Shown: positions 43,729 through 52,031 of the stretch, in pieces
Layout: the number at the start of each line of letters is the position of its first letter
Numbering within the stretch: the first letter of the stretch is position 1
Assembly (NCBI RefSeq): GCF_006543045.1
Contig: NZ_RBZW01000025.1
Location: 1 to 54,964 of the forward strand
Length of the DNA stretch: 54,964 nt
Source of the DNA: Salinadaptatus halalkaliphilus
GTDB lineage: Archaea; Halobacteriota; Halobacteria; Halobacteriales; Natrialbaceae
Direction of reading: 5' to 3'
The notes under the pieces: generated by a model
What the model saw: only the letters and a program-made list of their open reading frames with translations
What the model was told of the DNA's origin: nothing
The model's database searches: none
Translations under genes and position numbers: made by a program

Positions 43729-45217
43729 CGGTCTCCTCCTGATCCAGTCGTTCGCTCTCGGCGACATCGGCCTCGCTGCGCTCGAGGCGCTCGGCCAGAT
43801 CCGCCATCGCCGATTCGGGCGTCTTCGCACCGCGGTAGGCGGCGTGGACTTCCTGAAAGATCAGCGCCGATTGCTCCGGCCAGACATCGGTGACCGGCCG
43901 CGCGACGGCGTTGTCGCCGGCTAACCGAAGCTGGTCGGTGTACCGTGCGATCGGTCCAATTTCGCCGGGGTCGGCTTCTTCGACCAGCTCGAGGTGGGGC
44001 GGGAGAAAGCCCTGCAGTTCGAAAATCGTTAACATGACTTCCTCGTGGGTGAACGCCTCAAGAACCTCGAGAGCCAGTTCGGTTCGGTCGCTGTAGGGAC
44101 TGACCGCGAGATGCCAGCCACCGACCGCGGCGGCGGTGCCGCCGACACCCTCGAACTCGGCGTCGTCCGCCGAGACCGCGTAAGGTTGGGTCATCACGCC
44201 CAGATCCTCCGCGAAGACGTCGTCCGCACCGGTCGCGGCGATCGCGAACGGCCAGTTGCGGTGGGACACGGCGTCACCGGACTCGAATGGAGCGAGTGAC
44301 TCCTCTTCGGTCCACTGAACGATCGACGAGGGGGCGATCTGGGGGTAGCCCTCGAGAGCATAGTCGTCGGCTTCCCCGTGGATGAACGACCGCATCATTC
44401 GAATCGCGTCGAGCACCGCGTCGTCGGTGACGGTGATCGGGCGATCGCCGGCCGCAAACAGATCGTCGGTACCCCCGAAGTAGCCCCCGCCCCAGGTCGA
44501 CATCACCTCGGTGAACGTACAGCAGGCCAACCCCTCGTAGGCGGCGGCCTGCGTCGTGTAGCCGTAGTCGATGTCGTGTTCGTCCCGTGCGTCGGCGACG
44601 GCCGCAGCGAACTCCTCCCAGGAGGGCGGCTCAACGTCCCAGCCGCCGGTATCGTAGCCAACGTTCTCGAGGAGATCCTGCCGATACAGGAGCATTCCGA
44701 AGTCGGGCCACAGCGGCAGCGCGTGGATGTCCCCCGTCTCAGGATGACGAGCGGTCTCGAGGGCCGCCTCGAGATAGTCGTCCTCGACCCGACCGACGAT
44801 ATCGGTCGGTAACGCCTCACTCAGGTTCGTCGTCTGTTCGCGGAGGATAAACGGGATGGTCCACCCGCTGTCCATCATGTGGATATCCGGCGGCGCGCGT
44901 CCCGCCTGCAGCGTCGACTGGGCGTCCTGCATCCGTTGGGCCGAATCGCTGACGACGGTCTGGAGTTCGACGGAGATGTCCTCGTCGAGGCCCGCGTCCC
45001 ACAGCGCCTGCTGGACCGACGGCTCGCCTTCGTCAGTGTGCAAAATCTCCTCGAAATCCGTCGCACCGGTCATCACGACGGTAGTCGGCTGTCGACCGCG
45101 ACCGAGACAACCGGTCACCGCCAGGGTGCCGGTCGCTGCGGATGTTGTCGTTGCCGCGAGCATCGACCGCCGGGACAGGACCGATCGGGGATACCGTCCC
45201 GCGTTGTCTGAGGCCAT
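43718..45217 (-). CDS. Sugar-binding lipoprotein, extracellular family 1
   Basis: A 499-residue sugar-binding protein. Tat motif SRRSMLAATTTSA and lipobox VTGC (Cys about 38) anchor it outside the cell. The family 1 fold is seen in VELQTVVSDSAQRMQDAQST (about 79-98), PDIHMMDSGWTIPFIL, GDIHALPLWPDFGMLLYRQD (about 158-177), SWEEFAAAVADARDEHDI and VGGWHLAVSPYSDRTELALE (about 367-386). The acidic C-terminus overlaps the next gene. It lies directly upstream of permease genes and 198 bases from the TrmB-type regulator gene, which is on the same strand. Confidence 0.92.
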   Translation of the reverse strand: MASDNAGRYPRSVLSRRSMLAATTTSAATGTLAVTGCLGRGRQPTTVVMTGATDFEEILHTDEGEPSVQQALWDAGLDEDISVELQTVVSDSAQRMQDAQSTLQAGRAPPDIHMMDSGWTIPFILREQTTNLSEALPTDIVGRVEDDYLEAALETARHPETGDIHALPLWPDFGMLLYRQDLLENVGYDTGGWDVEPPSWEEFAAAVADARDEHDIDYGYTTQAAAYEGLACCTFTEVMSTWGGGYFGGTDDLFAAGDRPITVTDDAVLDAIRMMRSFIHGEADDYALEGYPQIAPSSIVQWTEEESLAPFESGDAVSHRNWPFAIAATGADDVFAEDLGVMTQPYAVSADDAEFEGVGGTAAAVGGWHLAVSPYSDRTELALEVLEAFTHEEVMLTIFELQGFLPPHLELVEEADPGEIGPIARYTDQLRLAGDNAVARPVTDVWPEQSALIFQEVHAAYRGAKTPESAMADLAERLERSEADVAESERLDQEETDGD

Positions 45218-45334
45218 CCGACCCTACTATAGGGCATTTCGGGGCTTAATTGACGGGCTTGCACACTATCACCGGCGAAAACAGTCTGCCGTCGGTACCG
45301 AACGCGGGGATCGATCGACGCCGTCGACGACCCG

Positions 45335-45420
45335 TTATACGGACTGTTGTAACGCTTTCCCGGAACAACCGCAAGCCGTCCTGGATTGGCCCGGTGACGA
45401 GTTACACCAGACCGGTTACT
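45335..45420 (-). repeat. Palindromic element, degenerate copy at regulator stop
   Basis: TTATACGGACTGTTGTAACG at the left and GTTACACC then GACCGGTTA at the right recall the family ends. The inner palindrome is largely lost. The right end includes TTA at 45416-45418, which is the TAA stop of the regulator on the minus strand. The orientation toward the stop matches the better copies. Confidence 0.5.
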
Positions 45421-46480
45421 CCTCGAGTGTCGGGGGTTCGTGGCGTCCGATGTGTATCTCGTGGGCCTCGATGTCCTCGAGCGCGGCGACGCGGCCACCG
45501 ACCGAGAGTTCGTCGCCGTCGGTCGTCTCGAGGGTGAGCGAGGCGACCTCTTCGCTGACCTCGAAGGAGACGTCGAGGATCCGCCCACTGACGACGCGAG
45601 AACCGCCAACTTCGACGTCGCGACCCTCGATCGTCGCGTAGAACTCGCCACCCTCGTCCATGAGATCTTTCACGCAGCGCCTGATCGAGGCGTACCGGCG
45701 CGGGTAGGACCGTCCGGCGCCGTTCTCGCCGAGCGTTCGTTCGGCCGTCGTCCAGAGGACGGTCCCGAAGAACCCCGATACCAGGAAGCCAAGCGCCGAG
45801 CGGTTGAAGATGACGCCGTAGCGGTCCTGGTCGTCTCTGAGAGCGTCCTGGGTGGCATAGACCGAGTAGTTACCGTCGGCGACGGCGACGACCGGCGTGG
45901 TGATGCCACGGCGGGCACGCGCCGTCGTCGCAACCTCGAGGTAGTCGAACTCGGACGGATCGGGTGCTTCGCTCGCGGGCGTGACGATCAGGTCGACGCT
46001 GACGCCGGCATCGACGGCCGCTGCGAGCTCTTCCTCGTAGCGAACGAGCAGATCCGGCGTCAACGACAGCGAGAGTTCGAACTCGGCGGCGTCGATCACC
46101 TCCTCGACGTAGCGCAGGATCGTCGATCGGGACTTGACCAGCGAGACGGCCTCCGTGTCTCGAGCGGGCGCCGTATAGCGGGCCTCGAGTTCGTCGACCA
46201 TCTGGGCCAGCGAGGTCTGGACATCGTCGAAGGCCTCGTCGGGATCGATCGCGACGACTTTCATCGGACGGGACTCGCGCAGTTCGACCAATCCGCGGTC
46301 ACTCAGGCTGCGGACGGTGTCGTAGACGCGCGGCTGTGGGATGTCGGTTCGGTCGGCGATCTCGCTCGCGGTGAGCTGTCCTTGCTCTAACACAGTAAGA
46401 TAGGCGTCGATCTCGTACTCCCCGAGGTTGAACCGATCCCCGACACGCTCGACCGTCGAGCGCAGTTCGTCTGGTGCCAT
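45416..46480 (-). CDS. TrmB-family sugar-responsive regulator
   Basis: A 354-residue regulator. The N-terminal winged helix (about 5-85) has [20 protein letters not shown] with [17 protein letters not shown]. The C-terminal TrmB sugar-binding and PLD-like domains (about 105-350) have [19 protein letters not shown] and [17 protein letters not shown]. TrmB controls sugar uptake and central carbon flow in haloarchaea. Start [11 protein letters not shown] is preferred over 46489. It lies immediately upstream of the importer operon on the same strand and probably controls it. Its stop overlaps a worn palindromic element. Confidence 0.9.
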   Translation of the reverse strand: MAPDELRSTVERVGDRFNLGEYEIDAYLTVLEQGQLTASEIADRTDIPQPRVYDTVRSLSDRGLVELRESRPMKVVAIDPDEAFDDVQTSLAQMVDELEARYTAPARDTEAVSLVKSRSTILRYVEEVIDAAEFELSLSLTPDLLVRYEEELAAAVDAGVSVDLIVTPASEAPDPSEFDYLEVATTARARRGITTPVVAVADGNYSVYATQDALRDDQDRYGVIFNRSALGFLVSGFFGTVLWTTAERTLGENGAGRSYPRRYASIRRCVKDLMDEGGEFYATIEGRDVEVGGSRVVSGRILDVSFEVSEEVASLTLETTDGDELSVGGRVAALEDIEAHEIHIGRHEPPTLEE

Positions 46481-46587
46481 ATTGTCCATCACGGTGGCGA
46501 TGGATAAATGATTTATTATGCTTCGAGTAGCACCTGTTTTCGAAATTAAGTAGTCAACCGCCCGACTCGAGCGGCGTCTCTACAGCG

Positions 46588-46631
46588 GCCGACGATGTGA
46601 CTCGGTTTGGGATTCGAATCCCGCTGTCGGC
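46588..46631 (+). other. tRNA 3'-end-like hairpin
   Basis: GCCGACG (46588-46594) can pair with TGTCGGC (46625-46631), a seven-base acceptor-like stem with one G-U. Inside lies GGGATTCGAATCCC (46609-46622), which resembles a T-arm with TTCGAAT. The anticodon arm is missing, so it cannot be a working tRNA. A remnant of a tRNA gene or an integration site is possible. Confidence 0.3.
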
Positions 46632-46683
46632 CACGTACGGACCGGTCAGAACCCTTAACCACCATGGGACTGAGTCTGTTTGC

Positions 46684-47673
46684 ATGCGCGGCCTCCTCGC
46701 GGCAGGCGAGAACGGCGTCCCGGACGAAGTCCAGGGGTGGCTTCCGTCGTCGTTTCCCGAACCATATCAGATCGGACTCGCAATCGCCGTAATGCTGATC
46801 GGCTGGTTCCTCTCGAAACTCGCCGTCCGGGTGTTGGGTCGCACTGTCGCGCGCAAGATCGAGCGCCCAAGCGTCACTCGAACCGTCCTCCGCGGGATCA
46901 GGGCCTCCGTGTTGCTGCTGGCCAGCGCGATCGCAGCCGGGATTCTCGGGGTCAGCGGTACCGAAATCCTCCTCTCGGTGACCGTCATCTCGGCGGTTAT
47001 CGCCGTCGTCCTCGCGCCGCTTGTGGGCAGTTTCATCAACGGCTTCTTCGTGCTCGCCGATCGCCCCTACGAGATCGGCGACATGATCGAGATCACCGAC
47101 GAGGGCCACACGGGTTTCGTCGAGAATATCACGATCCGCTACACCAAGATCTTCACGCTCCAGAACACGTTCATCGTCATTCCGAACTCCGAGATCCAGC
47201 AACGAGATGTCATCAACTACTCCGCGGAAGACGAACGAACCCGCCTCTCCGTCGAGTTCGAAATCACCTACGAGAGCGACCTCGATGCCGCCCGCGACGC
47301 GGCCGAACGAGCGGCCCGGAACGTCGATTCGGTGATCTCCGGCGGTCCCGCGATTCGCATCGGCAGCGCACGCTACGGTGCGGCACCCGTCTGTACGGTC
47401 TTGGAGTACGCCGACAACGGGATTATACTCGAGCTTCGGTTCTGGGTCCAACGGCCGTACAAGCGCGCGCTTGCCCGTTCTGCGGTACAGTCGGCTATAC
47501 GGGACCGCTACAGCGATCTCGATGTCGAGTTCGCCTACCCGCATCGCCACCACGTTTTCGACGACACCAGCGGCGTGTCCCACCTCGGTCTCGACGGCTC
47601 TCGACCAGCCCGGCAGTCTCCACACTCGTCAGCCGAGCCGGGTGTCGAACCCTCGGCCCGCGACGACGAGTGA
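46684..47673 (+). CDS. Small-conductance mechanosensitive channel, MscS-like
   Basis: A 329-residue channel. Helices run at about 30-50 and 62-85, then the pore helix with ISAVIAVVLAPLVGSFINGF (about 103-122) and FVLADRPYEIGDMIEI. The beta domain follows: GFVENITIRYTKIFTLQNTF and VIPNSEIQQRDVINYS (about 162-177). These are the classic MscS core motifs. It protects against osmotic downshock. Start MRGLLAAGENG (46684) is preferred; upstream codons overlap the tRNA-like hairpin. The C-terminal Ser/Pro-rich tail is not conserved. Confidence 0.93.
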   Translation: MRGLLAAGENGVPDEVQGWLPSSFPEPYQIGLAIAVMLIGWFLSKLAVRVLGRTVARKIERPSVTRTVLRGIRASVLLLASAIAAGILGVSGTEILLSVTVISAVIAVVLAPLVGSFINGFFVLADRPYEIGDMIEITDEGHTGFVENITIRYTKIFTLQNTFIVIPNSEIQQRDVINYSAEDERTRLSVEFEITYESDLDAARDAAERAARNVDSVISGGPAIRIGSARYGAAPVCTVLEYADNGIILELRFWVQRPYKRALARSAVQSAIRDRYSDLDVEFAYPHRHHVFDDTSGVSHLGLDGSRPARQSPHSSAEPGVEPSARDDE

Positions 47674-47771
47674 CGTAGCGATACACGCGAGCCGAATATG
47701 AAGGGCCGAAGTGGTTCGGGGTTCCGTGTCGCAGTGATTTATACGGACTCCGACCAAACGCTCGAGATAGC

Positions 47772-48203
47772 ATGTACGACAACATTCTCGTCCCGACCGA
47801 CGGAAGCGAAACCGTTCCCGAAACGCTTGCACACGCGCTCCCGATCGCAACGGACAACGACGCGACCATTCACGGGCTATACGTCGTCGACAGTCGTATC
47901 ACCGCCGCAGCGTCGGAGGATAGCGCGACCGATCTCACCCAGTCGCTCGAAGCCGACGGCGAGGCAGCCCTCGCGGACGTCGAACAGCGGGCGACCGACG
48001 CCGGTCTCGATACCGTCAGCGAGATCGAAACCGGCACGCCTGCCAAAACGATTCTCGAGTACACCGAGGACAACGAGATCGATCTGATCGTCATCGGCAC
48101 GAAAGGAAAGAGCCCTCGAGAGAAAGTCACCTCACTCGGCAGCGTCTCCGAGCGCGTCGTCGACAACGCATCCGTGCCAGTGTTCGTCGTTCGAAACGCG
48201 TAG
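47772..48203 (+). CDS. Universal stress protein (UspA)
   Basis: A 143-residue Usp domain. MYDNILVPTDGSETVPETLA (1-20), VDSRITAAASEDSATD, and the ATP-binding GTKGKSPREKVTSLGSVSERV (about 111-131), with the GxxGxxx...GS(V)S pattern and VPVFVVRNA at the end. The nucleotide-binding motif reads G-x2-G-x9-G-S, so this copy likely binds ATP. It is convergent with a second Usp gene, the stops being 33 bases apart. Confidence 0.93.
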   Translation: MYDNILVPTDGSETVPETLAHALPIATDNDATIHGLYVVDSRITAAASEDSATDLTQSLEADGEAALADVEQRATDAGLDTVSEIETGTPAKTILEYTEDNEIDLIVIGTKGKSPREKVTSLGSVSERVVDNASVPVFVVRNA

Positions 48204-48236
48204 ACGCCAGACCGTATCAAGCCGCGTTACGCTCAC

Positions 48237-48647
48237 CTACGCGCGGGCGCTCTCGACGGTGATAACCTCACACTCGAGGTGCGTTCGCAGATAGCGATCG
48301 ATATCCGGATTGTCGGTAAAGCGCTGAAAGAGCCGTCGGAGGCGACTGGCCTGCTTGCCGCCGATAACGACCGCGTCCGCGTCTTCGGCTGCGACCTCGT
48401 CGAGAATACTCTCCTCGACCAAAAACCCCGATCGAACGACGTAGCGTGCGTTCTCGATCGATCCGAACGCCCGTTCGACGGCAGTCTTGAGATCGATCCG
48501 GGTCACATTTTTCCCGCTTTGATAGAGATTCACGTGCAAGACCGTCAGCGTCGCATCCCGCTCGTCGGCGAGTTGAATCGCCTTCTCGAGGGTGCGTCGC
48601 GAGTGTTTCGTCAGAGGATATCGAACAGGAACCACGACCAGCGCCAT
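48237..48647 (-). CDS. UspA-family protein, divergent
   Basis: A 136-residue UspA-like protein starting MALVVVPVRYPLTKHSRRTL. It has the central LADERDATLTVLHVNLYQSG and a C-terminal AVVIGGKQASRLRRLFQRF followed by VITVES. The ATP motif (G-x2-G-x9-GS) is not clear here (GGKQASRLRRLFQRFTDN), so nucleotide binding is uncertain. It faces the ATP-type UspA tail to tail. Confidence 0.8.
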   Translation of the reverse strand: MALVVVPVRYPLTKHSRRTLEKAIQLADERDATLTVLHVNLYQSGKNVTRIDLKTAVERAFGSIENARYVVRSGFLVEESILDEVAAEDADAVVIGGKQASRLRRLFQRFTDNPDIDRYLRTHLECEVITVESARA

Positions 48648-48793
48648 TAGCAAGGCGAACGAGGTGCGTCCGGGTAAAGGTTTCAGTTGCCTCAATTCGT
48701 GTGGTATTACCACGCAATACTGGGGCGTTGGCAGCCCTCTCGTTCCCGATTCGGAGAGACAGTCATTTACCGATCCCAGTGCTAGATCTCGGC

Positions 48794-49033
48794 ATGCGAT
48801 CGATTTCGATCGAAGATGGGGAGACGGTCTACGTCTCCGAGACCGACGGCGATAGAGGATCGAAGGGCCCGTTTCTCGTCACCTACGCCTCTCAAGAACG
48901 GGACCACCGATACGGCTGGTTCTGTACGAACTGCGAAAGTCTCGATAACGCGATGGACTCGATGGGACGAATCAAGTGCAACGTGTGTGGAAACTTCCGA
49001 AAGCCAACCGAATGGGACGCAGCCCACGAATAA
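48794..49033 (+). CDS. DUF5816 zinc-binding protein
   Basis: A 79-residue small protein ending with a zinc-binding WFCTNCESLDNAMDSMGR and CNVCGNFRKPTEWDAAHE (two CxxC pairs, about 46-70). I recognise the pattern as the DUF5816 family of haloarchaea. The beginning (RSISIEDGETVYVSE) forms strands. Function unknown. ATG 48794 is the only start that keeps the family N-terminus. Confidence 0.85.
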   Translation: MRSISIEDGETVYVSETDGDRGSKGPFLVTYASQERDHRYGWFCTNCESLDNAMDSMGRIKCNVCGNFRKPTEWDAAHE

Positions 49034-49112
49034 CGTCGCTTATATCTCGGACATAGACAACAATCGCCACAGTGGCAACACTTATCATGGACGGGGTCGT
49101 ACATCGTAGTGA

Positions 49113-49436
49113 ATGGGTCCTGTTAACATGCGTCTCGTCGAGCAGGCCAGGTCGATCTTCGCTGAGCTTGGATACACCGTCGAAGGAACCGGGCCGGCGT
49201 TCCGTGCGGAACGAGCATGGAAAGTCGTCCACGTCAATACCGTTCTCGAGCAGGGATCGTTGCCGACATCGTCGTCGGGACAGTTCCACTGTTTCGTCGC
49301 CGATGCCGACGATGCCGACGATCTCGAGACACGACTCGAACGGGAAGATCCCAGCTACGAGTGGGCGATTATCGTCGTCGACGGGGAAGACTATCAGGTC
49401 GAACGAGCCCCACCAGGACCACGCGCATCAGTATAG
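49113..49436 (+). CDS. Haloarchaeal conserved protein (DUF7116-like)
   Basis: A 107-residue soluble protein. LVEQARSIFAELGYTVEGTG (about 8-27), FRAERAWKVVHVNTV and FHCFVADADDADDLETRL form a compact alpha/beta unit. I recall a DUF7116 family with the same LVExARSIFxxLGYxV and RAERxWKVV patterns; I could not verify. An alternative start is the ATG at 49128. A TATA-like ACTTATCATG (49080) lies about 27 bases upstream of 49113, supporting that start. Confidence 0.75.
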   Translation: MGPVNMRLVEQARSIFAELGYTVEGTGPAFRAERAWKVVHVNTVLEQGSLPTSSSGQFHCFVADADDADDLETRLEREDPSYEWAIIVVDGEDYQVERAPPGPRASV

Positions 49437-49479
49437 AAGTCAGAATCGCCGCCAACTCGAATTTTTATAACAGACCGTC

Positions 49480-50685
49480 TCACTCCTCGAGCGCACGCCG
49501 TGTCGCCGTCACACCGGCGCCCGGATCGACGTCTGCGCCCATCGACTCCAAGACATCACCGAGTGCCGTCACGACGTAGATGACGTTTGCCGGCCGCGCG
49601 GAGTGGCCCATACAACCGATCCGGAAGATTTCGCCGTCCAGATCGCCCAGACCGCTTGCGATCTCGAGGTCGTAGCGCTCGAGCAGCGCCGAACAGACCT
49701 CGCCGTCGTCGATACCGCCTGGCACGCGGACGGCGTTCAGACTCGGCAGCCAGTACTCGTCGGGCGCGTTCATCTCGAGGCCCATCTCCTTGACACCTGC
49801 TTTCAGCGCGCCAGCTACCCGCTCGTGGCGGTTCCAGCGCTCTTCGATTCCCTCCTCGGCGACCAGCCGCAGCGCCTCTCGGATCGCGTAGACGTTCGTG
49901 ATTGGGGCGGTGTGATGGTAGGCCCGCTCGTCGCCCCAGTAGCCCTCGAGCAAGGAGAGATCGAGGTACCACGACCGTGGATCTTCGTCTCGCGAGAGAA
50001 CTTTTTCCATGGCTTCGTCCGAGAGGGTGAGCGGGCTCGCACCCGGCGGACAGGAGAGACACTTCTGTGGCCCCGCGTAGGCAACGTCGATATCCCAGTC
50101 GTCGACGCGGAGTTCGACCCCGCCGATCGAGGTGACGGTGTCGGCGATCACCAGCGCGTCGTGGTCGTGAGCCGCCGCGGTCAGTTCCGGAACCGACGGC
50201 TGGAGGACACCCGTACTCGTCTCCGCGTGGACGAACCCGAAGACGTCAGGGTCGTGTTTGGAAAGCGCATCGGAAACATCGGCTGGCTCGAGGGGCTCAC
50301 CCCATGGCGCATCGACCTCGACGACCTCCCCACCGGCCCGTCGGGCCATCGAGGCCATCCGGCCGCCGAAGTAGCCGTTCGTCGGGACGAGCATCGTATC
50401 GCCCGGCTCGACGACGTTCCCAATCGCCGCCTCCATCGCTGCGGAGCCGGTGCCAGACACCGGGATCGTCCACTGGTTGTCCGTTCGGTACGTATACCGC
50501 AACAGCTCCTGGACCTCGTCCATGATCTCGACGAAGGACGGATCGAGATGGCCCACCAGCGGCGTGCTCATCGCCCGAAGCACTCGAGGATGGACGTCGC
50601 TCGGACCCGGTCCCATCAGCGTTCGGTTTGGCGGCGTCAATTCGTCGATTTCGGTCACGTCGATCGCATCGTCAGCGCCAGGCAT
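49480..50685 (-). CDS. Class V aminotransferase (serine-pyruvate/alanine-glyoxylate type)
   Basis: A 401-residue PLP enzyme. It starts TPPNRTLMGPGPSDVHPRVL (substrate-side GPG). SGTGSAAMEAAIGN (about 78-91) binds the phosphate and HAETSTGVLQ follows. VIADTVTSIGGVEL (about 189-202) carries the Asp, and YAGPQKCLSCPPG (about 213-225) has the Lys that forms the Schiff base. RIGCMGHSA is the C-terminal marker. It likely uses alanine, serine or glyoxylate; reaction direction is not known. Alone on the minus strand, with dodecin 180 bases away in the opposite direction. Confidence 0.9.
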   Translation of the reverse strand: MPGADDAIDVTEIDELTPPNRTLMGPGPSDVHPRVLRAMSTPLVGHLDPSFVEIMDEVQELLRYTYRTDNQWTIPVSGTGSAAMEAAIGNVVEPGDTMLVPTNGYFGGRMASMARRAGGEVVEVDAPWGEPLEPADVSDALSKHDPDVFGFVHAETSTGVLQPSVPELTAAAHDHDALVIADTVTSIGGVELRVDDWDIDVAYAGPQKCLSCPPGASPLTLSDEAMEKVLSRDEDPRSWYLDLSLLEGYWGDERAYHHTAPITNVYAIREALRLVAEEGIEERWNRHERVAGALKAGVKEMGLEMNAPDEYWLPSLNAVRVPGGIDDGEVCSALLERYDLEIASGLGDLDGEIFRIGCMGHSARPANVIYVVTALGDVLESMGADVDPGAGVTATRRALEE

Positions 50686-50866
50686 GTTCGAAACGTGGTA
50701 TCGGCACCCTCAAAAACGTTCACGCCTCGGCCAGTTCGACGCCGCCTCAGTTCGTTGCCCGAGCGCTTCTGTCTCACCGTATTCGTCACCGAATCGATCA
50801 CGAATGCTGAGGGCTGCGCTCTCCTGACACACATTAATAGGGATTCGCACCGTAGTTCGACAGGCG

Positions 50867-51067
50867 ATGGTCTTCAAGAAGATCACTCTGATCGGAACGA
50901 GTACCGAGAGTTTCGACGACGCGGCCGACAACGCTATCGATCGCGCCGAGGACACGCTCGACAATGTCTACTGGATCGAAATCGACGAACTCGGCGTCGA
51001 AATCGCCAGCGTCGAAAACCGCGAGTATCAGGCGGAAGTGACCGTCGCCTTCGAACTCGAGGATTGA
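50867..51067 (+). CDS. Dodecin
   Basis: A 66-residue dodecin, which forms hollow dodecamers that store riboflavin or [23 protein letters not shown] (1-20), with [20 protein letters not shown] (about 32-51) carrying the flavin-stacking Trp (Trp36), and [13 protein letters not shown] at the end. Matches halophilic dodecin in size and pattern. Its stop TGA (51065-51067) is the first three bases of a palindromic element. Confidence 0.95.
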   Translation: MVFKKITLIGTSTESFDDAADNAIDRAEDTLDNVYWIEIDELGVEIASVENREYQAEVTVAFELED

Positions 51068-51150
51068 TACGGATTGCTGTAACGATTTACCGGCGCAACC
51101 GCCGCCCGGGTCGCGGGTGCGCCGGCAATGACTTACAGTAAACCGTATGA
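51065..51150 (+). repeat. Palindromic element, copy 4
   Basis: It begins TGATACGGATTGCTGTAACG and ends TTACAGTAAACCGTATGA. The inner stem GCAACCGC/GCGGGTGC surrounds the loop CGCCCGGGTC. The first TGA is the dodecin stop. GGCGGTCTGCTGTA follows the right end, as a possible truncated second unit. A near-identical copy lies inverted at 51946-52031. Confidence 0.95.
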
Positions 51151-51380
51151 GGCGGTCTGCTGTACGACAGTATCGCCGCGACCGTCACCTGCCCCTCGGT
51201 CGCGCCGGTACACGGGAACAACAGATTCCCTGAGACAGACATCCGTGAGTGCGGGCTCGGAGGGAGGTCACTGCTCACGAACCAACTGTCCGCAGGTCCC
51301 TCCAGCTACTCCCATTTGAGTCGTCACTCCGCGAGCAACTAACTCCGAACACGACCGTGGATACCGGCGGTTAAAACGGG

Positions 51381-51755
51381 TTACGTGCGGAACGATTCGC
51401 CACAGCCACATTCGCTCACCACGTTTGGATTCTCGACGTGGAACCCTTCGGCCTGGAGGCCGGACTCGTAGTCCAGCACGCTTCCTTCGATATACTTCAG
51501 GCTCGCGGGGTCGACGAAGACGCGCAGCTCGTGGTGCTCGTAGATCGTGTCGTCCTCGTCGGGCGCATCGTCGAACCGCATTCCATAGGACAGGCCCGCA
51601 CACCCGCCTTGTTGAACGAACAGCCGTAGGCCGGACTCTCCGGGGTCCATGCCCTCTCTCTCAAGCAACGAGAGTGCCTGCTGGGCTGCCGTTTCGGTCA
51701 CTTCGATCTCGGGGCGCGTCTCGGCGTTCCCGCCGTCCACGGATTCCGTGCTCAT
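51381..51755 (-). CDS. Iron-sulfur cluster assembly protein, IscA/HesB-like
   Basis: A 124-residue A-type carrier. The conserved Cys triad is present: QQGGCAGLSYGMRF (Cys about 52) and ECGCGESF (two Cys near the C-terminus). IEVTETAAQQALSLL opens the domain and LRVFVDPASLKYIEGSVLDY (about 76-95) is the usual centre. It delivers Fe-S clusters. Start MSTESVDGG is preferred over the longer frame. It is flanked by two palindromic elements (51065 and 51946). The region 51151-51380 contains nothing I can name. Confidence 0.93.
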   Translation of the reverse strand: MSTESVDGGNAETRPEIEVTETAAQQALSLLEREGMDPGESGLRLFVQQGGCAGLSYGMRFDDAPDEDDTIYEHHELRVFVDPASLKYIEGSVLDYESGLQAEGFHVENPNVVSECGCGESFRT

Positions 51756-51945
51756 ATCACCCCATTCCGGCGCAACGATGTTAACTGTGACGCCACCAAC
51801 TCGTCCGGTCGCTAGTCTCATCTGGTTTCGTCCCCCAGGATACCGGTACTCGAACGGGACGGGTGTCATACCATCTACTGTGATTCGTTACTGGTGGTCG
51901 CTCGACTGGACCAGCGACCCCGGTAAAACGCACCAATAGGCCGTC

Positions 51946-52031
51946 TCATACGGTTTACTGTAAGTCATTGCCGGCGCAACCGCCGCCCGGGTCGCGGTTG
52001 CGCCGGTAAATCGTTACAGCAATCCGTATCA
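51946..52031 (-). repeat. Palindromic element, copy 5 (loop inverted)
   Basis: Read on the minus strand it begins TGATACGGATTGCTGTAACG, like copy 4. The loop is GACCCGGGCG, the reverse complement of copy 4's CGCCCGGGTC, while the ends keep their orientation toward the hisD stop. TGA 52031-52029 is the hisD stop codon. The right part ends at TCATACGG (51946). Confidence 0.95.

Noticed and set aside
46562-46634. Full tRNA gene
   Set aside because: The 3' half is tRNA-like but no D-arm or five-base anticodon stem can be folded in the 72 bases upstream.
46546-47625. A 359-codon minus-strand ORF over mscS
   Set aside because: Antisense shadow; its RDSNPKP stretch comes from the tRNA-like hairpin, not from a protein family.
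48204-48236. Another copy of the palindromic element between the two Usp genes
   Set aside because: Only ACCGTATCA matches, and the 33-base gap is too short for a stem or for both ends.
49603-51141. A 512-codon plus-strand ORF over the aminotransferase and dodecin
   Set aside because: It covers two well-supported genes in the wrong frame, and its C-terminus is the translation of the palindromic element.
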